From: Aequorivita sp.
GTDB taxonomy: Bacteria > Bacteroidota > Bacteroidia > Flavobacteriales > Flavobacteriaceae
Direction of reading: 5' to 3'
NCBI GenBank assembly: GCA_020435865.1
Contig: JAGQYZ010000381.1
Span: forward strand, 1-5,939
Length of the DNA stretch: 5,939 bases
Shown: in pieces, positions 1 to 5,078 of the stretch
Layout: each line of letters starts with the position of its first letter
How positions within the stretch are numbered: the stretch's first letter is position 1
Made by a program: the position numbers and the translations under genes
Notes under the pieces: model-generated
What the model was told of the DNA's origin: nothing
The model's input: the letters and a program-made list of their open reading frames with translations, nothing else
The model's database searches: none

Positions 1-1077
1 TCCGGAAACTAGTACTCGATAGGGTTTTATTGAAGTAAATTGTACAGTATCACCCAAATTATACGACCAAAGTCCGGCGTTTGTTGAAATGATCATTACG
101 TAATTCACGCCTATTTTCACTTCACCAATCGTCAAACGTTTCGGGTTTTCGTCAAAAAAAGTGGTTGCTTCTATAAATTCATAAAAGATTCCTGAATTTA
201 AAAGTAACAACATTCCCTTTTCCTTTTGGCTGTCTTGAAAGGCAAAAAAACCTTCACTGGCTGGAAAAAGTTCTATACTGTCAACTTTTCTACCTATTAA
301 TTTTTCAAATTTGGCACGATAAGGCTCAAAGTTTACGCCGCCGTAAATGAATAAGTTGAAGTTTTTGAAAAGTTCACCAACCTTTTTTCCGGTATTCTTT
401 TGAAGTTTTTCAAAATACATCTGCACCCAAGACGGAATGCCGCTTATAACGGTCATATCTTCATTTTTGGTTTCTTCAACGATTGCATCCACCTTGGTTT
501 CCCAATCTTCGATGCAGTTTGTTTCCCAACTCGGCAAACGGTTTTTTTGAAGATAAGCAGGTACGTAATGTGCAACAATCCCCGAGAGGCGGCCCGTTTT
601 TATCCCATTCTTTTCCTGCATTTCTGGGCTTCCCTGAAGAAAAATCATTTTGCCATCCACAAATTTGACGTTCCCCGTATCATTTATGTAGCAAAGAATT
701 GCATTTCGTGCGGCTTCAATATGATGTGGCATAGATTCCTTTGTTAGTGGAATGTATTTGGCGCCCGAAGTTGTGCCTGAAGTTTTTGCGAAATAGAGCG
801 GCTTGCCTAGCCAAAGCACATTTTCCTCTCCAGAAACCACCCGATCAATATAGGGTTTCAAATCTTCGTAATCTCGAATAGGAACGTGTGCTGCAAAATC
901 TTTAAACGAGCTAATACTTTCAAAACCATGATCTTTTCCAAAGGCCGTGCCTTTTGCGTTAGAAATAAGTTCCTCAAAAACTTTTTGTTGTGTTTCTACA
1001 GGGTTTGAAGCCCATCTTTGAATTTGGGTTACAACAATTTTGGCAAAGCCCTTTGCTGCTATGGATTTTAGTGACAT
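1..1077 (-). CDS. GH3-family adenylate-forming enzyme (acyl acid-amido synthetase-like), C-terminus cut by window edge
   Basis: The reading frame is open from an ATG at 1077-1075 to the left edge, giving 359 residues without a stop. GH3 proteins are usually about 500 residues, so about 150 C-terminal residues lie outside. The family signatures are visible: the nucleotide-binding loop FAKTSGTTSGAKY (SGTTSG at residues 100-105), FIYGGVNFEPY near 243-253, ELFPASEGFF near 269-278 (equivalent to motif II of plant GH3 enzymes) and YNLGD at 339-343 (motif III). Plant relatives adenylate a carboxylic acid such as auxin or jasmonate and join it to an amino acid. The substrate of bacterial members is not known to me, and nothing here reveals it. 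No signal peptide is seen, so it is probably cytoplasmic. The start lies 6 nt after the M23 gene's stop codon, which suggests co-transcription. Family assignment is firm; the reaction is inferred from the family. Confidence 0.93.
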   Translation of the reverse strand, partial: MSLKSIAAKGFAKIVVTQIQRWASNPVETQQKVFEELISNAKGTAFGKDHGFESISSFKDFAAHVPIRDYEDLKPYIDRVVSGEENVLWLGKPLYFAKTSGTTSGAKYIPLTKESMPHHIEAARNAILCYINDTGNVKFVDGKMIFLQGSPEMQEKNGIKTGRLSGIVAHYVPAYLQKNRLPSWETNCIEDWETKVDAIVEETKNEDMTVISGIPSWVQMYFEKLQKNTGKKVGELFKNFNLFIYGGVNFEPYRAKFEKLIGRKVDSIELFPASEGFFAFQDSQKEKGMLLLLNSGIFYEFIEATTFFDENPKRLTIGEVKIGVNYVMIISTNAGLWSYNLGDTVQFTSIKPYRVLVSG

Positions 1078-1083
1078 AGGCTC

Positions 1084-1947
1084 TCAATCAAAATCTATGA
1101 AACTTGTAGGATTGACCGGAAATCCATTGCGCCACAATTCAAAATGTAAGTGTGGTCCAGTTGTAAGTTCGCCCGTATTGCCAACAGTTGCTATTACTTC
1201 TCCGGCTTTTACAATTTCGCCCTGTTCCTTGGTTAGCATCGCATTGTGCTTATAAACCGAGATAAGGTTATTGCTGTGCTCCAAAATAATTACATAACCT
1301 GTCTGTGCTGTCCATTCTGCAAAAATTACAGTGCCATCTGCAACAGCTTTAACTGGCGAATCCGAAGCCGTAACAATATCAACGGCATAATGCTTTGTCT
1401 TGGAATTATAAGGCTCTGAAATGGCTCCTTTTACAGGTGCGAACAAAGCGTGTTCCTGCACTTGAGGTGTAATAAGAGGATTATATTTATCCTCCTTTGC
1501 CACTTCTTCACGCAAAAGTGAATCTTTCCTGGAAATTCTAATTAAAACCGAAGGATCTGTTTTGGCTACTTCAATGATAGAATCCTTATTGAAATCCACC
1601 GATTTTACATCGCCTGTAAGCACTTTTTTGATTGAAGCGAGGTATTGTTCATTTACATCAAGAATCTTTTGTAAAGAATCTGTTTGATAGGCCAACTGAG
1701 TAGCTTTCTTCTTTAAAGTAGTGGAGGAATATCCTGGAATATATTCGCGAAGCGGGGTAAAGGCAATAATAAAAGTGGTTGCCAAAATAAGAAACAGCGC
1801 AAAAAGGGTGCTGAAAACAAATACATTCAATCTATTTAACTTAAAAGAAAAGCGTTCCTCAAATGTTTCTTCGTTAAGAATTACCAATCGATATTTGTGC
1901 AATAACTTCCTTTTGAACCGTTTGGCACCTTTTTCTTTGTTTGTCAT
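1084..1947 (-). CDS. Membrane-anchored M23-family (LytM/DD-endopeptidase type) peptidase
   Basis: This is a single-pass membrane protein with a periplasmic M23 domain. Numbering is from the upstream TTG; subtract 3 for the ATG start chosen here. A basic cytoplasmic tail (residues 5-24, rich in Lys and Arg) precedes a membrane helix at about 44-66. A likely coiled-coil stalk follows at about 80-112, and the M23 domain lies at about 170-288. The zinc and catalytic residues are present: H189 and D193 in HYAVD, H237 in YKHN, and H269 and H271 in PHLHFEL. The domain is therefore probably active and cuts peptide cross-links of peptidoglycan. The first motif has Ala where HxGxD proteins have Gly. 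The frame opens with a TTG at 1956, but I prefer the ATG at 1947-1945: the predicted promoter would put the transcript start near 1960, leaving almost no leader for the TTG. This gives 287 residues. It probably leads a two-gene unit with the GH3 gene. Confidence 0.93.
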   Translation of the reverse strand: MTNKEKGAKRFKRKLLHKYRLVILNEETFEERFSFKLNRLNVFVFSTLFALFLILATTFIIAFTPLREYIPGYSSTTLKKKATQLAYQTDSLQKILDVNEQYLASIKKVLTGDVKSVDFNKDSIIEVAKTDPSVLIRISRKDSLLREEVAKEDKYNPLITPQVQEHALFAPVKGAISEPYNSKTKHYAVDIVTASDSPVKAVADGTVIFAEWTAQTGYVIILEHSNNLISVYKHNAMLTKEQGEIVKAGEVIATVGNTGELTTGPHLHFELWRNGFPVNPTSFIDFD

Positions 1948-1966
1948 ATTGCGCAATTACTTTTTA

Positions 1967-1995
1967 CAAATATAAAATAAACTATAGCCACACAA
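1967..1995 (-). promoter_or_regulatory. Predicted Bacteroidota-type promoter for the M23-GH3 unit
   Basis: On the minus strand, TATATTTG (1974-1967) matches the Bacteroidota -7 consensus TAnnTTTG exactly. A TTG at 1995-1993 lies 18 nt upstream as the -33 element. Transcription would begin near 1960, leaving a leader of about 13 nt before the ATG at 1947. The assignment rests on consensus match and position only. Confidence 0.65.
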
Positions 1996-2016
1996 GCTAA
2001 AGTTACCCTCAAAACG

Positions 2017-2045
2017 TTGTATCTAAACATTTCTTGTTACCTTTG
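2017..2045 (+). promoter_or_regulatory. Predicted Bacteroidota-type promoter for tatA
   Basis: TACCTTTG at 2038-2045 matches TAnnTTTG exactly, with a TTG at 2017-2019 exactly 18 nt upstream. Transcription would begin near 2050-2052, about 15 nt before the ATG at 2066. The GTG that could open the same reading frame at 2045 uses the last G of this -7 element, so it would not be in the transcript. It faces away from the M23 promoter, with 21 bp between the two -33 elements. Confidence 0.68.
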
Positions 2046-2065
2046 TGAAATTAAATTTAGAAATT

Positions 2066-2257
2066 ATGAACGCATTATTTATTCCCTTAGGTGTTGTTGG
2101 CCCTTGGCAGATTATTTTGATAGTAGTAATTGTATTGCTGCTTTTTGGCGGAAAGAAAATTCCAGAACTGATGCGAGGTTTGGGCAGTGGCCTTAAAGAA
2201 TTCAAGGATGCTTCCAAAGACGATACTACCGATAAGAAAATTGACGAGAACAAATAA
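2066..2257 (+). CDS. tatA: Twin-arginine translocase subunit TatA/TatE family protein
   Basis: This 63-residue protein has the complete TatA plan. A short N-terminus leads to a membrane helix at about 14-27 with a polar Gln (Q15) near its start. The FG hinge follows at F27-G28 (LFGGKKIPE), then an amphipathic helix at about 33-50 ([16 protein letters not shown]) and a charged, acidic and lysine-rich tail. TatA subunits assemble in the inner membrane with TatC and form the path for folded proteins carrying twin-arginine signals. No tatC or tatB is visible in the window. A GTG at 2045 would add seven residues (MKLNLEI), but it overlaps the predicted promoter, so the ATG at 2066 is chosen. The gene stands alone between a divergent promoter and a hairpin terminator, so it is probably monocistronic. 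TatA versus TatE cannot be separated by sequence alone. Confidence 0.93.
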   Translation: MNALFIPLGVVGPWQIILIVVIVLLLFGGKKIPELMRGLGSGLKEFKDASKDDTTDKKIDENK

Positions 2258-2275
2258 ATCTCGTTATAAATTTTT

Positions 2276-2311
2276 AAAGAGCCTTTCATTTCTTAAAATG
2301 AAAGGCTCTTT
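2276..2311. terminator. Perfect 16-bp hairpin, probable bidirectional terminator between tatA and the DUF4837 gene
   Basis: The arms 2276-2291 and 2296-2311 are exact inverted complements of 16 bp (core GAGCCTTTCA and TGAAAGGCTC) around the 4-nt loop CTTA. On the plus strand the stem ends in T and is followed by TATTTTTG, giving a good U-tract after tatA. On the minus strand the stem is followed by TTTAAAAATTT, a weaker tract. It begins 18 nt after the tatA stop and ends 11 nt before the DUF4837 stop, so it sits between convergent genes and can serve both. Confidence 0.9.
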
Positions 2312-2322
2312 ATTTTTGAACC

Positions 2323-3300
2323 CTATTCTAGTTTTGCGGTCTGTAGTATAGATTCCAACTCAAATTGAAGATCTCTTTTGGCCGCACTAGGAGCGTAGGT
2401 AAAACCTTCTAAAATTAAATAACGATTGTTTTTTTCGTCTCTAATCGCAAAATTTATAAAAGGACCACCCATCCAAGCGTCTTTCACTTCCCAGGTTCCT
2501 TTGGTTTCATAAGCAAATTTTCCGTCTATCTCCGTTTTGAAAATATACGGGGCATAGGCGTCTTCAGTAATAAATTGGCCTTCATCTTCAACTGGCAGTA
2601 ATTTGCTTCCTATAGAATCACGGATTTTTATAATATCGCTAACTGCGGTGCTATCGCTTGTAATCATTGACAAAGGAACTTCATAAACCAGAATATTGGT
2701 GGTTCCATCCTTCAAATCTTTTCGCATCCAGAAAAAGCTGTCTGTAGCTTTTGCAATTCGATATGCGCTTGGAATTTGCATACTCACCCCCATTGCTTTA
2801 CGCAAAGAATCTGTTTTCATTAATGAAATAGAGGTTCTGCGTTGTCTTTCCTTTATTTCGGAAGCGTGAAAGGATTCAATTATCTTGGCAGCGTTTTTAT
2901 TTATTAGTTCTACCAGTTTTTCTTCAGAAGTAGCTTTAATTAATGCTCCTGACTGTGGTTTAGCATATTCGTCTTTGGCAATGGTAACTTTGTCTTCATC
3001 ACTAAGAACTACATATAAAAAAAGCCTGTTGCTTCTCGCAAAACCTGTAAAAGCCTCTGGAGGCATTTGGTTCATAGAAAACAGTGGCTCGTCTTGAGGA
3101 AGACCGTCTGTGGGAGCCGCAAAATTATTGCGAATTGCTTCCCCAACAATGCCATTCCATAAATCATTAGGTGTGATAATCTGTAGCGAATTAATGTTAC
3201 CTACAGAATCTGGAAGGAGCGTTTTGTCCTTTTTGCCACTCTCATTGCAAGAAGTAAATGCAAAAAAAAGTGAAAACAATACAAAGTAAATGGGTTTCAT
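2323..3300 (-). CDS. DUF4837-family predicted lipoprotein of unknown function
   Basis: This is a 325-residue protein starting at ATG 3300-3298. It opens with a lipoprotein signal peptide: a short basic start, a hydrophobic core and a lipobox-like FTSC with the lipidated Cys at residue 18 (SCNESGKKDK). It is therefore expected to be a membrane lipoprotein facing the periplasm or the outside. The residues after Cys do not match the acidic surface-export signal I know from flavobacterial lipoproteins, so a periplasmic location is a weak inference. I assign DUF4837 from its overall look and conserved C-terminal stretches (WMGGPFINFAI and LILEGFTYAPSAAKRDL), which I recognise from flavobacterial annotations. 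No catalytic motif is apparent. The start lies 21 nt after the stop of the lytic transglycosylase gene, so the two probably share a transcript, and a role near peptidoglycan turnover is suggested by context only. Confidence 0.85.
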   Translation of the reverse strand: MKPIYFVLFSLFFAFTSCNESGKKDKTLLPDSVGNINSLQIITPNDLWNGIVGEAIRNNFAAPTDGLPQDEPLFSMNQMPPEAFTGFARSNRLFLYVVLSDEDKVTIAKDEYAKPQSGALIKATSEEKLVELINKNAAKIIESFHASEIKERQRRTSISLMKTDSLRKAMGVSMQIPSAYRIAKATDSFFWMRKDLKDGTTNILVYEVPLSMITSDSTAVSDIIKIRDSIGSKLLPVEDEGQFITEDAYAPYIFKTEIDGKFAYETKGTWEVKDAWMGGPFINFAIRDEKNNRYLILEGFTYAPSAAKRDLQFELESILQTAKLE

Positions 3301-3302
3301 TA

Positions 3303-3330
3303 AAAGGATGTTTTTAAGGAACTATCCTTT
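3303..3330 (-). promoter_or_regulatory. Overlapping inverted repeats at the transglycosylase/DUF4837 gene junction (possible translational coupling)
   Basis: On the minus strand, AAAGGAT (3330-3324), which includes the end of the transglycosylase reading frame, can pair with ATCCTTT (3309-3303), which ends 2 nt before the DUF4837 ATG. The inner AAGGA (3329-3325) can instead pair with the nearer TCCTT (3320-3316) across a 4-nt loop. The two pairings exclude each other. Ribosomes ending on the upstream gene would disrupt either one, which could link translation of the two genes. The stems are only 5 and 7 bp, so this may be chance. Confidence 0.3.
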
Positions 3331-4887
3331 ATAAATTTTTAGTTTAGTTCCAGGCTTTAAGTTAGAGCCACTAATATCGTTCCATTTTTTTATATTTTGT
3401 ACAGAAACTCCAGGAAACTTTTGTGAAATACTCCATAATGAATCCCCATTGCGCACTGTATATGTTTTTTCTGAGGAATTATTTTTTGAACTTGTACTGT
3501 TCGCCGCAATATCCCGTGAACTATTTTTAGGGTAGATAATCAAGTTTTGACCCACTTTAACTGTATTGCTACGCATACCGTTCCAGTTTTTTATTTGGCT
3601 CACGCCCACGCCATAACGTTCGGCAATACGTCCCAAATAATCACCTCTTTTTACACGGTAACGGATTTTTTCTGGTTGTTCATAAAGCTCTGGTAATGGT
3701 TTTTCAGCTTCTTCTTGTTCCTCTTGCGCAAAAGCGTAAATAGCTTCCTCGTTGTTAACAAAAGCTCCAACATGGGTAAGTGGAAGCCTTAACATATAAT
3801 TTTCATCCTTAATTACCGGAATAATTCCAAGTTTATAGGAAGGATTCAAAAACTCCAATTCTTCTTTGTCAAGATTGGTGAGTTTTGCAACTTCATCCAG
3901 TGTGATTTGGTGTTTTACTTTTATTGTGTCGGTAGCTACATATGGAATTCTTGTAGATTGTTTTTTAAACCCGTGTTCCTTTGCATATTCAAAAATATAC
4001 ATCGTGGCCAAAAATGCAGGTACGTAGCCCGCTGTTTCACGTGGAAGAAAATTGCGGAGATTCCAATAATTAGTCTTTCCACCAGACCGGCGAATAGCTT
4101 TTGAAACGTTCCCTGGCCCTGAATTATAGGCTGCTAGTGCCAAATCCCAATCGTTGAAACTGCTGTTCAGGCTTTTCAAATACTTACAGGCTGCTTCTGT
4201 GGCCATTATTGGGTCCGAACGTTCATCAACGTATGAGCTTACATCCAAACCAAACATTTTTCCTGTTGGATACATAAATTGCCAAAGGCCCGTGGCGCCA
4301 ACTCTTGATTGTGCACGTGGATTTAAGGCAGATTCAATTACCGCTAAATATTTTAATTCCAAAGGAAGGTTGTTTTTGTCAAGCTCCTGTTCAAACATTG
4401 GAAAATAATATTCGCTTAAACCCATCAATCGCTCCAAGGTTCCTCTTCTGTTTTTTAGGTATTGTTTGATTACACTTTCTAGAGAAGGATTATATTCAAC
4501 TTTAAAAGGGGTGCGGGCATCTAGTTCTTTAAGCCGCTGTTTTAAAACTTCTGTAGGAAGTTCATCATAGTCAACCGACTCATAGTCTTGATTTGCTACA
4601 CTGTTATATACATCGTCAAAAAGGTCAGATTTATAGAGCTCTTTCAACCAAAGACTGTCTTTCTTTCTGGCCAGAGCCATATCTTTTAAGTCAAAAACAG
4701 TGGTGTCTTTAATGTTGGTAGCAATGACTGTTGACGGTAATTCTCCGGCAATTTTGGAGACTCTTATGGAATCAACAATTTGAACTTTTTTTGTGTTCAG
4801 CTTTTTGTCAAGCTTTTTACTTTTTTGGGCAAAACTTATACTGCATACCAGAAGCAGTATAATAGGAAGGATTTTATTAAGTTTCAT
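3322..4887 (-). CDS. mltD: Lytic murein transglycosylase with SLT (GH23) domain and LysM repeats, MltD-like
   Basis: This 521-residue exported enzyme starts at ATG 4887-4885. The signal peptide is residues 1-20, with probable cleavage after SFA. A charged linker covers about 21-135. The SLT domain spans about 155-305: catalytic Glu E185 in AVIESALNP, GLWQFM at 200-205, AAYNSGPGNV at 252-261 and the ETAGYVPAFLA segment at 284-294. Such enzymes cleave the MurNAc-GlcNAc bond of peptidoglycan and leave 1,6-anhydro-MurNAc ends. Two clear LysM modules for glycan binding lie at about 408-452 (YRVKRGDYLGRIAERYGV) and 475-518 (YTVRNGDSLWSISQKF), joined by a Ser/Asn-rich linker. A third, weaker LysM-like stretch lies at about 322-368. 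The architecture matches MltD, but E. coli MltD is a lipoprotein while this protein has an ordinary signal peptide, so the symbol is by similarity. It is followed after 21 nt by the DUF4837 gene. Confidence 0.95.
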   Translation of the reverse strand: MKLNKILPIILLLVCSISFAQKSKKLDKKLNTKKVQIVDSIRVSKIAGELPSTVIATNIKDTTVFDLKDMALARKKDSLWLKELYKSDLFDDVYNSVANQDYESVDYDELPTEVLKQRLKELDARTPFKVEYNPSLESVIKQYLKNRRGTLERLMGLSEYYFPMFEQELDKNNLPLELKYLAVIESALNPRAQSRVGATGLWQFMYPTGKMFGLDVSSYVDERSDPIMATEAACKYLKSLNSSFNDWDLALAAYNSGPGNVSKAIRRSGGKTNYWNLRNFLPRETAGYVPAFLATMYIFEYAKEHGFKKQSTRIPYVATDTIKVKHQITLDEVAKLTNLDKEELEFLNPSYKLGIIPVIKDENYMLRLPLTHVGAFVNNEEAIYAFAQEEQEEAEKPLPELYEQPEKIRYRVKRGDYLGRIAERYGVGVSQIKNWNGMRSNTVKVGQNLIIYPKNSSRDIAANSTSSKNNSSEKTYTVRNGDSLWSISQKFPGVSVQNIKKWNDISGSNLKPGTKLKIYKG

Positions 4888-5007
4888 CAGCTTATTTATT
4901 GCATTTGGGGATTATGGCAAATTCGCCTGATCAATACCTTTTTTTTATGGGAAATATTTGTCAATGCCTTAAGTAAATGTAACGCCTTTTCAAATAAAAA
5001 ATTTTAT

Positions 5008-5038
5008 CAAAAATAATGATTTCGCGAAATTATGCAAA
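5008..5038 (-). promoter_or_regulatory. Predicted promoter for the transglycosylase-DUF4837 unit
   Basis: On the minus strand, TATTTTTG (5015-5008) matches the TAnnTTTG consensus, with TTTG (5038-5035) as the -33 element and a 19-nt spacer. Transcription would begin near 5002, giving a leader of about 115 nt before the ATG at 4887. I saw no clear riboswitch or attenuator in that leader. The spacing and both elements agree with the other two promoters in the window. In an AT-rich stretch a chance match is possible. Confidence 0.55.
5019..5030. repeat. Perfect 12-bp palindrome inside the transglycosylase promoter spacer (candidate operator)
   Basis: ATTTCGCGAAAT at 5019-5030 is its own reverse complement. 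It lies within the spacer between the predicted -33 and -7 elements (5016-5034), almost at its centre, where a bound dimeric regulator would interfere with or reshape promoter contact. The CGCG core stands out in an otherwise AT-rich stretch. No regulator for it is encoded in the window. Confidence 0.45.
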
Positions 5039-5078
5039 TTTTCATTCCAAAATATTAATATACAGATATTTAACGTTT

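Noticed and set aside
400..747. Plus-strand open frame of 115 codons
   Set aside because: It is antisense to the intact GH3 frame, which carries all family motifs at this place. The plus-strand translation is Phe/His/Cys-rich and resembles no protein I know.
1..1077. GH3 gene as a truncated pseudogene
   Set aside because: The frame stays open to the window edge with all motifs in order. The missing C-terminus is explained by the edge, not by mutation.
2023..2289. Minus-strand open frame of 88 codons over tatA
   Set aside because: It is antisense to a textbook TatA sequence and runs into the terminator hairpin, so it is a shadow.
4888..5007. Riboswitch or small RNA in the leader of the transglycosylase gene
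   Set aside because: No conserved fold, no strong hairpin and no terminator-like element could be found by eye. Apart from the promoter upstream, I see nothing in it.
5041..5078. AT-rich inverted repeat after pgk (AAATAT and ATATTT on the minus strand) as a terminator
   Set aside because: The stem is short, made only of A-T pairs, and has no clean T-tract behind it. It would be expected often by chance in this sequence.
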